From positions 1 through 64,000 of the forward strand of contig NZ_JADKPN010000020.1 of NCBI RefSeq assembly GCF_015352455.1: a stretch of 64,000 nucleotides of DNA, written 5' to 3'. The position numbers were made by a program, and so were the translations under genes. Below the pieces are notes generated by a model. It had not been told where the DNA came from. It did no database searches and saw nothing but the letters and a program-made list of their open reading frames with translations. The DNA is from Nocardioides islandensis. Lineage in GTDB: Bacteria; Actinomycetota; Actinomycetes; Propionibacteriales; Nocardioidaceae. Position 1 is the first letter of the stretch. Every line of letters starts with the position of its first letter. Below are positions 51,623 to 60,101 of the stretch, in pieces.

Positions 51623-52964
51623 CGGGGCCGACGTCCGGGGGCTGCGCGAAGCCATGCGCGGCCAGGTGCTGGTGCCCGGTGAGACGGGGTACGACGAGGC
51701 GCGGAGGGTGTGGAACGGGACGGTCGACCGGCGGCCGGCACTGATCGCCCGCTGCCTCGACGTGGCCGACGTGCAGCGAGCCCTGGGCTTCGCGGTGGGT
51801 CACGACCTCCCCGTCGCGGTGCGCGGAGGCGGGCACAGCGTCGCCGGCTTCTCGACGTGCAGCGATGGTGTGCTCATCGATCTCGGCCTGATGCGCACGG
51901 TGAGCGTCGATGCGCAGGCACGTGTCGCGCGGGCCGAGCCAGGGGTGACGGGGGCCGAGTTCGACCGCGCGACCCAGGAGCATGGTCTCGCCACCACGCT
52001 CGGGGTCGTGAGCACGACCGGGATCGCCGGGTTGACGCTGGGCGGTGGGATCGGATGGCTGATGCGCAAGCACGGGCTCGCCTGCGACAACCTGCTCTCT
52101 GTCGATCTGGTCACCGCCGACGGCCGCCTCGTCACCGCGAGCGCGGACGAGAACCCGGATCTCTTCTGGGCCCTCAAGGGCGGCGGGGGCAACTTCGGCA
52201 TCGTCACCTCGTTCGAGTACCGACTGCATCCGGTCGGTCCGACGGTGTACGGCGGGGGCGTGATGTTCGCTCGCGAGCACCGGCGTGCCGTCCTGGAGGC
52301 ATTCCGGGAGCTGACCCGCAGGGCTCCGGACGAGCTGACGGCGTACGCGGCCGCGACCGCGGCTCCAGACGGCTCGCCCGTGGCCGCGGTCGCCGCCTGT
52401 TACGCCGGCGATCCGGCCGAGGGCGCACGCCTCCTCGACCCCGTCAAGGCCGCGGTGGGCGAGCCGCTGCTCGATGCGTTGGGACCCCTGCCCTACACCG
52501 AGCAGCAGAGCAGAGTGGACGCGGGATACCCGCGCGGTGAGTACCACTACTGGCGATCGTGCTTCCTCGACGACCTGACCGACGCGGTCATCGACGTGTT
52601 GGTCGACCGGGCCAGCGACTTCTGGGCGCCGCCCGCCCTCGAGCTCATCGTGGAGCACATGGGGGGCGCGATCGCGGCAGGTGACGGAGCCTTCGCACAT
52701 CGCGACGCGAGCTACGACGTCCTCATCGCAGCCAACTGGACCGACCCCGCCGACCAGGACCGCTGCGTTGCCTGGGCACGCGACACCGCGGCCGCACTCG
52801 AGCCGCACTCGCGCGGGGGCTACGTCAACTACGAGCCCGACGCGGACGGTGCCCACGTGCCGGGTGCGTTCGGCGACCGCCTTGCCCGGCTCCGCGCACT
52901 GAAGGCCCGCTACGACCCGCACAATGTCTTCAGCCTGAACCAGAATGTCACACCTGCACCGTGA
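51591..52964 (+). CDS. FAD-binding oxidoreductase, berberine-bridge-enzyme-like
   Basis: A 457-residue flavoprotein of the PCMH/BBE group. The FAD-binding N-terminal domain has VRGGGHSVAGFSTCSDG (His for covalent FAD at the GGGHS motif) and GLTLGGGIGWLMRKHGLACDN; the C-terminal BBE motif is NYEPDADG...YDPHNVFSLNQN. Members oxidise sugars, oligosaccharides or secondary metabolites. The ATG at 51591 follows a GGAGG; ATG at 51600 is the alternative. Overlaps the DUF4242 gene. Confidence 0.9.
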   Translation: MTSMSDTKRGDGADVRGLREAMRGQVLVPGETGYDEARRVWNGTVDRRPALIARCLDVADVQRALGFAVGHDLPVAVRGGGHSVAGFSTCSDGVLIDLGLMRTVSVDAQARVARAEPGVTGAEFDRATQEHGLATTLGVVSTTGIAGLTLGGGIGWLMRKHGLACDNLLSVDLVTADGRLVTASADENPDLFWALKGGGGNFGIVTSFEYRLHPVGPTVYGGGVMFAREHRRAVLEAFRELTRRAPDELTAYAAATAAPDGSPVAAVAACYAGDPAEGARLLDPVKAAVGEPLLDALGPLPYTEQQSRVDAGYPRGEYHYWRSCFLDDLTDAVIDVLVDRASDFWAPPALELIVEHMGGAIAAGDGAFAHRDASYDVLIAANWTDPADQDRCVAWARDTAAALEPHSRGGYVNYEPDADGAHVPGAFGDRLARLRALKARYDPHNVFSLNQNVTPAP

Positions 52965-52997
52965 CGTTGGTGCTCACCCAGAAGCAGAGGAGGCCTC

Positions 52998-53096
52998 GTG
53001 GGCGAGGTGGTCATGTACGCCTCGGTGTCGGTGGACGGCTTCATCGCGGACGAGGACGACCATCGACCACGTGGTCGTCGTGACCCACCGGCCAGC
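52998..53096 (+). pseudogene. Remnant of a RibD-C/dihydrofolate reductase-like gene
   Basis: The GTG frame at 52998 gives VGEVVMYASVSVDGFIADEDD, a clear N-terminus of a RibD_C/DHFR-like protein. It then breaks, and within about 20 bp another frame gives TTIDHVVVVTHRPA, an internal piece of the same family. Roughly 50 or more codons between them and the whole C-terminal half are missing. Confidence 0.6.
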
Positions 53097-53176
53097 CACC
53101 ACGGGGCGGAGACGCCGCCGAGGAGGGAGGCGAGCTCGTCGAGGGCGATCCGGTCCCACGACCCCAGGTCGGTCAC
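53083..53176 (-). pseudogene. Remnant of a nucleotidyltransferase-like gene
   Basis: On the minus strand, GTG at 53176 begins VTDLGSWDRIALDELASL and continues LGGVSAPWWLAGG, which resembles the N-terminus of minor nucleotidyltransferase-like proteins (…APWWVAGGWAL…). The frame then runs into the DHFR-like remnant, so the rest of the gene is deleted. Confidence 0.5.
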
Positions 53177-53230
53177 GCCGAGTAGCCAACCACGCGAGAC
53201 GACCCTGGACAGGCCGGCCCCGCGTCCCAC

Positions 53231-53236
53231 TAGGGT
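53231..53236 (+). promoter_or_regulatory. -10 hexamer for leaderless permease transcript
   Basis: TAGGGT ends 6 nt before the ATG at 53243. Confidence 0.5.
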
Positions 53237-53242
53237 CCCGGG

Positions 53243-54724
53243 ATGGACGTCCTCCGCACCAAGAGCATCGAGCAGTCCCTCAAGGACACCGAGGATCCCG
53301 AGTTCCGGCTCAAGCGGCGGCTGACGGCCCTCGACCTGACCGTCTTCGGCGTCGGCGTCATCATCGGGGCCGGCATCTTCACGCTGACCGGGCGCGTGGC
53401 CCAGGCCAACGCCGGGCCGGGCGTGGTGTTCTCGTTCGTGCTGGCGGCGGTCTGCTGCGGTCTCGCGGCGCTCTGCTACGCGGAGTTCGCCTCGACCGTG
53501 CCGGTGTCCGGGTCGGCGTACACGTTCTCCTACGCCACCCTCGGCGAGATGATCGCCTGGATCATCGGCTGGGACCTGCTGCTCGAGCTGATGCTGGGCG
53601 CGTCGGTGGTCGCGCAGGGCTGGGCGTCGTACTTCGAGACGTTCCTCGACCAGATCGGCGTCTCGTGGCCGTCCGGGCTCGGCTACGGCGACACCTTCAA
53701 CCTGCCGGCGTTCGTGCTGGTGCTGGTCCTGACCGCGTTGGTGTCCTACGGGATCAAGGAGTCGCTGCGCGTCAACCTGGTGCTGGTCGCCGTGAAGCTG
53801 TTCATCGTCCTGTTCGTCATCGTGGCCGGCATCGGCTTCATCGACACCGACAACTACCACCCGTTCGTCCCGCCGTCCGAGCCGGTCGAGGGCGGCACGC
53901 ACTGGCTGACCACGCCGGTCCTGCAGCTGGTCACGGGCTCACCCGCGGCGTACGGCGTCGGTGGCGTGCTGTTCGCGGCCTCGCTGGTGTTCTTCGCCTA
54001 CATCGGCTTCGACGTGGTGGCGACCACCGCGGAGGAAGCCGCCCACCCGCAGCGGGACCTGCCTCGCGGCATCATCGGGTCGCTGGTGATCTGCACGATC
54101 CTGTACGTCGCGGTCGCGCTGGTGATCACGGGCATGGTCAAGTACGACGAGATCAACCCCGACGCCGCGCTCGCCCAGGCGTTCATCGACCAGGGCAAGG
54201 ACGGCTACGCCACCCTGATCTCGGCGGGTGCGGTCGCGGGCCTGACCACCGTCGTGATGACGCTCATCATCGGCGCCGTCCGGGTGACGTTCGCGATGGC
54301 CCGCGACAACCTGCTCCCTCAGGTCGTCGGCCACGTCTCGCAGCGGACCGGGACGCCGGTGCGGCTCACGATCGCGATCGGCGTCGTCGTGTCCATCGTC
54401 GCCTCGCTGACCCCGGTCGGAAAGCTCGAGGAGATGGTCAACATCGGCACGCTGACGGCCTTCTTCCTGGTGTCGATCGCGATCCCGATCCTGCGCAGCA
54501 AGCGCCCGGACCTGCCGCGCTCGTTCAAGGTCCCGGCCTCGCCGTTCCTGCCCTGGCTGTCGGCGGCGATCTGCCTGTTCCTGATGGTCAACCTGACCAC
54601 CGAGACCTGGATCCGCTTCCTGGTGTGGATGCTGATCGGCTTCGTCATCTACTTCACCTACGGCTACAAGAACAGCCGCGTCGGCCAGGGCCAGGGCGAG
54701 CCCGCGCCCGACTACTCCCGGTAG
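53243..54724 (+). CDS. APC-superfamily amino acid permease (cationic amino acid transporter-like)
   Basis: A 493-residue inner-membrane transporter with about 12 helices. [16 protein letters not shown] is the APC helix-1 substrate-binding signature; [27 protein letters not shown] is the helix 6-7 motif of the CAT group. Likely imports or exchanges an amino acid or amine by proton coupling. Leaderless start at 53243; the glycosyltransferase gene follows 3 bp after its stop. Confidence 0.93.
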   Translation: MDVLRTKSIEQSLKDTEDPEFRLKRRLTALDLTVFGVGVIIGAGIFTLTGRVAQANAGPGVVFSFVLAAVCCGLAALCYAEFASTVPVSGSAYTFSYATLGEMIAWIIGWDLLLELMLGASVVAQGWASYFETFLDQIGVSWPSGLGYGDTFNLPAFVLVLVLTALVSYGIKESLRVNLVLVAVKLFIVLFVIVAGIGFIDTDNYHPFVPPSEPVEGGTHWLTTPVLQLVTGSPAAYGVGGVLFAASLVFFAYIGFDVVATTAEEAAHPQRDLPRGIIGSLVICTILYVAVALVITGMVKYDEINPDAALAQAFIDQGKDGYATLISAGAVAGLTTVVMTLIIGAVRVTFAMARDNLLPQVVGHVSQRTGTPVRLTIAIGVVVSIVASLTPVGKLEEMVNIGTLTAFFLVSIAIPILRSKRPDLPRSFKVPASPFLPWLSAAICLFLMVNLTTETWIRFLVWMLIGFVIYFTYGYKNSRVGQGQGEPAPDYSR

Positions 54725-54727
54725 CCG

Positions 54728-55876
54728 GTGCGCGCTCTCCTCACCTTCGTCGGCGGGTCCGGCCACCTCGACCCGCTGCTGCCGGTGGCTCGTGCGCTGG
54801 CGGCGGCCGGGCACGAGGTGGCAGTCGCCGGGTCCGGTGGCCCGGTGGCGCGCGTCGCGGCGGAGGGCCTTACGGCGCTGCCGACCAGCGCACCGAGACC
54901 GCCGGCGGCGCCGACCACGGGGCCGACCACGGGGCCGACCACGGAGCGGATCCCCGTCGTGCCGGTGGACCGGCACGCCACGGAGGTGGAGTTCGCCGAG
55001 AACTTCGCGGGCAAGGCCACCCGGCGGCACGTCGTCGCGGTGGCCGAGCACCTCCGGGCCTGGCGGCCCGACGTCGTCGTCCGCGACGAGACGGACTTCG
55101 GCACCGCGATGGCCGCCGAGGCCGCCGGCGTGCCCTGCGCGACCCACCTCGTGCTGGCCGCGGGCACGCTGCCCCGCCCCGAGCTGGTCGTCCCGGTGCT
55201 GGAGGCGATCCGCGACGAGCAGGGCCTCCCGCCGGATCCCTCCCTGGCGACCCTCGGGCGGGACCTCGTCCTCTCGCCCTTCCCGCCGTCGTTCCGCCAC
55301 CCGTCGGCACCGCTGCCGGACACCGCCCTCCCGTACCGCCCGCGTCCGGTGGTCCCGGAGGCGAACGGTCGCTCGGTGTACGTCACGCTGGGGACGATCT
55401 TCAACGGCGAGTCGATCGACCTCTTCGACCGCCTGCTGGCCGGGCTGGCCGACGTCCCCGCCGACGTGCTCGTCACCGTGGGACGCGAGCTCGATCCGGC
55501 GGTACTCGGGCCTCAGCCCGGTCACGTCCGGGTCGAGCGGTACGTCCCGCAGGTCGACGTGCTGCCCGGCTGCGCGCTGGTCGTCTCGCACGGCGGCTCC
55601 GGCAGCCTCATGGGCGCGCTCGAGCACGGGCTGCCGTCGGTGCTCACCCCGCTCGGTGCCGACCAGCCCCACAACGCCGCGCGCGCCGCCGAGCTCGGCC
55701 TGGCTCGCGTCCTGGACGCCGCGACGGTCACGCCGGCGGAGGTGACCGCGGCCGTGACGGCTGCCCTGCAGGACGAGCACGCCCGCGAGCGGGCGCGGAC
55801 CGTCCGGGCGGAGATCGACGCCCTGCCGGGCCTCGACGCCGTCGTCCCCCGACTGGAGGCACTCGCCGGTCACTAG
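54728..55876 (+). CDS. GT1-family (MGT/UGT-like) glycosyltransferase
   Basis: A 382-residue GT-B fold enzyme. N-terminal acceptor domain begins RALLTFVGGSGHLDPLLPVARAL; the C-terminal nucleotide-sugar domain has VYVTLGTIFNG and VVSHGGSGSLMGALEHGLPSVLTPLGADQPHNA, with the HGG and DQ residues that bind the donor. Such enzymes glycosylate natural products or antibiotics. A short tandem repeat encodes TTGPTTGPTT in the linker (about residues 65-74). Probably co-transcribed with the permease. Confidence 0.92.
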   Translation: MRALLTFVGGSGHLDPLLPVARALAAAGHEVAVAGSGGPVARVAAEGLTALPTSAPRPPAAPTTGPTTGPTTERIPVVPVDRHATEVEFAENFAGKATRRHVVAVAEHLRAWRPDVVVRDETDFGTAMAAEAAGVPCATHLVLAAGTLPRPELVVPVLEAIRDEQGLPPDPSLATLGRDLVLSPFPPSFRHPSAPLPDTALPYRPRPVVPEANGRSVYVTLGTIFNGESIDLFDRLLAGLADVPADVLVTVGRELDPAVLGPQPGHVRVERYVPQVDVLPGCALVVSHGGSGSLMGALEHGLPSVLTPLGADQPHNAARAAELGLARVLDAATVTPAEVTAAVTAALQDEHARERARTVRAEIDALPGLDAVVPRLEALAGH

Positions 55877-55945
55877 GGTGGGGTTTCGACGCGCCGGTGG
55901 CGACCTCGCAAGCTCGGTCGCCCGGCTTGCTCTACCTGGCTCCCA

Positions 55946-55980
55946 CCTATCCGCGCACTCCTCCGTCGTGCGCGGATAGG
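55946..55980. terminator. 13-bp hairpin between glycosyltransferase and PAC2 genes
   Basis: CCTATCCGCGCAC-N9-GTGCGCGGATAGG is a perfect 13-bp inverted repeat. It lies 70 bp after the glycosyltransferase stop and its right arm contains most of the TAGGGT -10 (55977-55982) of the PAC2 gene. It can serve as terminator for the upstream operon; as DNA it could also be an operator over the downstream promoter. Confidence 0.6.
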
Positions 55981-55982
55981 GT
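55977..55982 (+). promoter_or_regulatory. -10 hexamer for leaderless PAC2 transcript
   Basis: TAGGGT ends 7 nt before the ATG at 55990 and overlaps the right arm of the 13-bp inverted repeat. Confidence 0.45.
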
Positions 55983-55989
55983 CGCACAC

Positions 55990-56919
55990 ATGTCACAGCG
56001 GCTGGTCCACATCGTCGACGAGGTCCCCGAGCTCGACGACTCCGACCTCGCCGCGCTGACCATGGTGCTGGTGCTCGACGGGTTCCTGGACGCCGGCAGC
56101 GCGGCCGCCCGCGCGGCCCGGCACCTCGTCGACCTGTCCGACGGTCCGGTCGTGGCGACGTTCGACGTCGACGAGCTGCACGACTACCGCGCGCGCCGGC
56201 CGGCAATGTCCTTCGTGCGCGACCACTACGAGTCCTACGACGCGCCGCGGCTGGTCGTCCGGGTGCTCCGCGACACCGGCGGCACGCCGTACCTCTTGCT
56301 GCACGGCCCGGAGCCCGACGTGCGCTGGGAGGGGTTCGCGGTCGGCGTGCGCGAGGTGGTGGAGCGCTTCGGCGTCACGCGTGTGGTCAGCATGGGCGCC
56401 GTGCCGATGGCCGTGCCGCACACGCGGCCGATCGCGATCACCCAGCACGCCAACAACGTCGAGCTGATCACCGGCGACAGCCGGTGGCGCGGCGAGCTGC
56501 GCATCCCGTCCAGCGCCCAGGCGCTGCTCGAGGTCCGGCTGGGGGAGTGGGGCCACGACGCGCTCGGGTTCGTCGCGCACATCCCGCACTACCTCGCCCA
56601 GCTGGAGTACCCGCGGGCGTCCGCCGCCCTGCTCGAGCACGTCGAGCGGGCCGGCCGCCTCACCATCGACCTCTCCGTCCTGCGCGAGGAGGCCGAGGAG
56701 CGGGAGGCCGAGATCACCCGGTACCTCGCCGCCAACGAGGAGGTCGGCGAGGTCGTCACCGCGCTGGAGCAGCAGTACGACGCGTTCACCCGCGCCGAGG
56801 AGAGCGGCAGCAGCCTGCTGGCCGGCGACCAGCCGCTGCCCACCGGCGAGGAGATCGGCCAGCAGTTCGAGCAGTTCCTGGCGGGGTTGGACCGACCGGA
56901 CAACCCGAACGACAACTGA
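55990..56919 (+). CDS. PAC2-family (proteasome assembly chaperone-like) protein
   Basis: A 309-residue soluble protein of the PAC2 family found in proteasome-containing actinobacteria. Characteristic stretches: TMVLVLDGFLDAGSAAARAA, VVSMGAVPMAVPHTRP, GFVAHIPHYLAQLEYPRASAALLEH. The C-terminal 90 residues form a charged helical tail. The molecular role in bacteria is not established. Start at 55990 is leaderless; TesB follows 10 bp after its stop. Confidence 0.9.
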   Translation: MSQRLVHIVDEVPELDDSDLAALTMVLVLDGFLDAGSAAARAARHLVDLSDGPVVATFDVDELHDYRARRPAMSFVRDHYESYDAPRLVVRVLRDTGGTPYLLLHGPEPDVRWEGFAVGVREVVERFGVTRVVSMGAVPMAVPHTRPIAITQHANNVELITGDSRWRGELRIPSSAQALLEVRLGEWGHDALGFVAHIPHYLAQLEYPRASAALLEHVERAGRLTIDLSVLREEAEEREAEITRYLAANEEVGEVVTALEQQYDAFTRAEESGSSLLAGDQPLPTGEEIGQQFEQFLAGLDRPDNPNDN

Positions 56920-56929
56920 CGGGAGCCCC

Positions 56930-57787
56930 ATGCCCGCCTCGTCCGACGAGCTCGTCGAGCTGCTCGACCTGGAGAGCCTCGACGTCGACCTGTTCCGCGG
57001 CCGCCAGCCCGACACCGAGCGCCAGCGCGTCTTCGGCGGTCAGGTGGCGGCGCAGGCCCTGATCGCCGGGATCCGCACCACCGACGACGACCTGCACGTG
57101 CACTCGCTGCACTCCTACTTCCTGCGGCCCGGTGACACGGCGGTGCCGATCATCTACGACGTCGAGCGGCTGCGCGACGGTCGCTCGTTCTCCACACGGC
57201 GCATCGTCGCGCGTCAGCACGGCCACCCGATCTACTTCATGACCGCGAACTTCCAGCGGCTCGAGGAGGGGTTCGAGCACCAGGACGCCATGCCCGCGGT
57301 CTCGGGAGGTCCGGACGCGGGCATCGAGTTCGCCACGCTCGCCGCCGGACGCGGCGGGACCTCGGAGAGCTTCGCCCGCGAGTGGGCCGCCCTCGACGTG
57401 AGGTACCTGGCCAACTCCGACCACAACCTCACCGACGACCCGTCCCGCCCTGCACGCGCCCAGCTGTGGATCCGCGTCAACGGGCGGCTGTCGGACGACC
57501 CCGCCGAGCACCTGGCCACGTTCACCTACGCCAGCGACATGACGCTGCTCGGCGCCACCCTGGTCGGACACGGCGTCACCATCGGCGACCCCCGCCTCCA
57601 GCCGGCGTCGCTGGACCACTCGATCTGGTTCCACCGGCCCTTCCGGGCCGACGAGTGGTGGCTCTACGACCAGTGGTCGCCGTCCGCCTCCGGCGCGCGG
57701 GGCCTGGCCCTGGCCCGCGTCTTCACCGAGGACGGCACTCTCGTCGCCACGGTGGCCCAGGAGGGGCTCATCCGCATGCGCGGCTGA
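56930..57787 (+). CDS. tesB: Acyl-CoA thioesterase II
   Basis: A 285-residue double hotdog-fold thioesterase that hydrolyses medium and long acyl-CoAs. The N-terminal hotdog has RVFGGQVAAQALIAG and HSLHSYFLRPGD; the second has ATFTYASDMTLLGATL, SLDHSIWFHRPFRADEWWLYDQWSPSASGARGLA (Asp, Thr/Ser and Gln active-site positions of TesB can be placed here). GGGAG lies 4 nt upstream of the ATG. Probably co-transcribed with the PAC2 gene. Confidence 0.95.
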   Translation: MPASSDELVELLDLESLDVDLFRGRQPDTERQRVFGGQVAAQALIAGIRTTDDDLHVHSLHSYFLRPGDTAVPIIYDVERLRDGRSFSTRRIVARQHGHPIYFMTANFQRLEEGFEHQDAMPAVSGGPDAGIEFATLAAGRGGTSESFAREWAALDVRYLANSDHNLTDDPSRPARAQLWIRVNGRLSDDPAEHLATFTYASDMTLLGATLVGHGVTIGDPRLQPASLDHSIWFHRPFRADEWWLYDQWSPSASGARGLALARVFTEDGTLVATVAQEGLIRMRG

Positions 57788-57871
57788 GCGTGGCTGAGCG
57801 TCCAAGCTGGTCGAGCCCCGAGGCGGGCGAAACCACTGAAAACGCCTCCAATAGCACTACACCGTTGTAGT
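57782..57871. promoter_or_regulatory. Repeat ends and TetR-like palindrome upstream of the M23 gene
   Basis: GGCTGAGCGT is directly repeated at 57782-57801, the first copy including the tesB stop. TGGTCGAGC at 57808-57816 matches an end of the 44098-44238 repeat. ACTACA-CCGT-TGTAGT (57856-57871) is a perfect 6-bp inverted repeat of the kind bound by TetR-type repressors, in an AT-richer patch that probably holds the promoter for the secreted protein gene. Confidence 0.45.
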
Positions 57872-57990
57872 TTCGTGACAGACACGCCGAAGCGTGGTTA
57901 CGGTTGAGCGCTGGTGTGGCGCATGTGGCTCGAGTGACTCGTGCGGGACCGGCATCCTCCGCTCCCGGACCCCCGCCGACTAGGTGTCAC

Positions 57991-59196
57991 ATGAGACTTC
58001 CCCGCCCCCTCCTCGCCGCCGCGAGCCTTGCCGCCGTCGGCGCGATCGTCGCCACCGCGTCGCCCGCCGGCGCGGCTCCGCTGACGGCGTACGAGATGCC
58101 GTTCCCGTGCAGCGAGTCGTGGACGGGGACCACCAGGCCCGGCCACAGCCCGAGCGTCTACTCGGTCGACTGGAACCGGCCCGACGACATCGACGACGCC
58201 GTCGTGGCCGCGGCGGCGGGGGTGGTGACCACGGCGGTGCCGGACGGCACGCGCAGCTACGGGCGGTACGTCGTCATCGACCACGGCAACGGCGAGTCGA
58301 GCCTCTACGCGCACCTGTCCACGGTCACCGTCGGCGTCGGCCAGATGGTCGACCAGGGCAGCCTCATCGGCACCGTCGGGCAGACCGGGAATGCGAGCGG
58401 GCCGCACCTGCACTTCGAGGAGCGGCTCAACGGCAAGGACGTCGAACCGTTCTTCCACGGCGCCCAGTTCGCGTTCGGCGCCACGCAGCAGTCCCAGAAC
58501 TGCCCGGACGTCCCGCTGGCCGCCAACTTCACCGGCGACGGGATCGCCGAGCTCGCGGTGTTCAACCGGTCGAACGCGACCTTCCAGATCAACGACCCGG
58601 CTGGTCCTGCGTACGTCCCCTTCGGTGTCGGCACCGACACCCCCGTCGTCGGCGACTGGGACGGGGACGGGTTCGCCAACCTGGGCGTGCGCCGGTCCTC
58701 GACCCGCTCGTTCTTCCTGGACACCCCCACCGGCACCGTCGAGCTGACGATGGGCAACCGCAGCGACATCCCGGTGGCCGGTGACTGGAACGGCGACCAC
58801 CTCTGGGACGTCGGTGTCCGCAAGGCCGACAGCAACGTGTTCCGGCTGCGCAAGCCCGACGGCCACAGCTACCCGGTGCGCCTCGGCAAGGCCGGCGACA
58901 TCCCCGTCACCGGCGACTGGAACGGCGACGGCACCACCGACCTCGGCGTCTACGACATCACCAAGGCCCGGTTCACGCTGCGCCTCCAGGACGCCAACGG
59001 CCTCGTCTGGCTCACCCGCGTCACGTACGGCGCCCCCGGCGACCTCCCGGTGGCCGGCGACTGGGACGGCAACGGCCGCACCGACCTCGGCGTCTGGCGC
59101 CCCGGCACGGCGCAGTTCTTCCAGCGCGTCGCCGCCTCGCCGATGGCACCGATCAGCCGGCAGGTCACCCGGACCTACGGCACCCCTCGCAGCTAG
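57991..59196 (+). CDS. Secreted M23-family peptidase with C-terminal FG-GAP/VCBS repeats
   Basis: A 401-residue secreted protein. Signal peptide residues 1-29 (cleavage after AGAA). The M23/LytM domain spans about residues 35-165: VVIDHGNG, YAHLS and the His-x-His motif HLHFE (His139, His141) are clear. The first zinc motif is atypical, GHSPSVYSVDW, with His52 and Asp60 eight residues apart instead of four. Residues 170-400 contain five FG-GAP-like repeats of about 47 residues (GDWDGDG, GDWNGDH, GDWNGDG, GDWDGNG...LGV), with calcium-type acidic loops. M23 enzymes cut peptidoglycan cross-links; the repeats may bind wall or matrix. Confidence 0.9.
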   Translation: MRLPRPLLAAASLAAVGAIVATASPAGAAPLTAYEMPFPCSESWTGTTRPGHSPSVYSVDWNRPDDIDDAVVAAAAGVVTTAVPDGTRSYGRYVVIDHGNGESSLYAHLSTVTVGVGQMVDQGSLIGTVGQTGNASGPHLHFEERLNGKDVEPFFHGAQFAFGATQQSQNCPDVPLAANFTGDGIAELAVFNRSNATFQINDPAGPAYVPFGVGTDTPVVGDWDGDGFANLGVRRSSTRSFFLDTPTGTVELTMGNRSDIPVAGDWNGDHLWDVGVRKADSNVFRLRKPDGHSYPVRLGKAGDIPVTGDWNGDGTTDLGVYDITKARFTLRLQDANGLVWLTRVTYGAPGDLPVAGDWDGNGRTDLGVWRPGTAQFFQRVAASPMAPISRQVTRTYGTPRS

Positions 59197-60101
59197 GCCG
59201 AGTCCTCGGCGCGGACCGCCCGGCCCTGCAGGTGCGGCGCGCCCGACCTGGGGTCGGACAGCGCGAAAGCGTACCCGGTGTCGGTCGGCTTGCTGCCGAA
59301 GGCGACCCTGCCCGGGAGGAAGACCGGCTTCTTGAACGCCACCTCGACGGTGACGGCGTCGGGGAGCCGGTTCTCCAGGGCGGCCACGCAGCGCGCCTTG
59401 GTCCACATGCCGTGGGCGATCTGCCGCTTGAAGCCCAGTGCCCTGGCGGTGAGCGCGTAGAGGTGGATCGGGTTGCGGTCGCCCGACACCGCGGCGTACC
59501 GGCGTCCCAGGTCGCCGGGCAGGGACCACGTGACGCCGGAGGTCTCGACCTCGTCGAAGACCGGTCCGGACGGCGCGCCGGCGGATCCCGGGTCGCCGGC
59601 CGGGCCGCGCCGCAGGTAGGTCGAGCGCGCCTCCCAGACGAGCTCGCCGGCGCTGGTCACCTCGGTGACGAAGTCGACGGTGCGGCCCTTGGCGTGCGGC
59701 TGGAGGTTCTCCGGCCGCACGCCGACCTCGACCGTCTCACCGATCGCGATCGCGCGGTGCGCGGTGATCGCGTTGGTCAGGTGCAGGCTGCCCATCGCCG
59801 GGAACGGGTACCCCGGGTCCGTCATCACCTGCAGGTGCAACGGGAACCCCAGGACGTGCGGGTAGGTCAGCGGGACGGTGTCCTTCTCGGGAAAGCCGCA
59901 CACCGCGGCGTACGCCGTGACGTGCTCGCGCCGGATCTCCAGCGGCGGCCGGGTGCGGGCGAGACCGGCGAGGTCGCCGCTGCCGGTCTTGCGGATGCCG
60001 GGGAGGAGGTTCACCACCGGGAGGGCCGGCAGGGCCGCGCGCACCAGCAGGCCGATGCCCGCGTCGACCCCGGTCGTGTGTCCGGTCGCCTGTCCCGTCA
60101 T
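59193..60101 (-). CDS. MaoC-like 3-hydroxyacyl dehydratase (HtdX-like)
   Basis: A 302-residue double hotdog protein. LTYPHVLGFPLHLQVM in the first half, and the (R)-hydratase motif YAAVSGDRNPIHLYALTARALGFKRQIAHGMWTKA in the second half with catalytic Asp and His. It hydrates or dehydrates acyl-thioesters. Gene order with fabG and fadA copies the mycobacterial htdX-fabG4-fadA2 locus (Rv0241c-Rv0242c-Rv0243). The ATG overlaps the fabG stop by 1 base (TGATG). Its 3' end meets the M23 gene with a 4-bp overlap. Confidence 0.9.
   Translation of the reverse strand: MTGQATGHTTGVDAGIGLLVRAALPALPVVNLLPGIRKTGSGDLAGLARTRPPLEIRREHVTAYAAVCGFPEKDTVPLTYPHVLGFPLHLQVMTDPGYPFPAMGSLHLTNAITAHRAIAIGETVEVGVRPENLQPHAKGRTVDFVTEVTSAGELVWEARSTYLRRGPAGDPGSAGAPSGPVFDEVETSGVTWSLPGDLGRRYAAVSGDRNPIHLYALTARALGFKRQIAHGMWTKARCVAALENRLPDAVTVEVAFKKPVFLPGRVAFGSKPTDTGYAFALSDPRSGAPHLQGRAVRAEDSA

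Noticed and set aside
39062-57787. A natural-product gene cluster (regulators, methyltransferase, glycosyltransferase, BBE oxidoreductase)
   Set aside because: No polyketide, peptide, terpene or RiPP core enzyme is present, and the genes are separated by housekeeping genes such as dxs and tesB.
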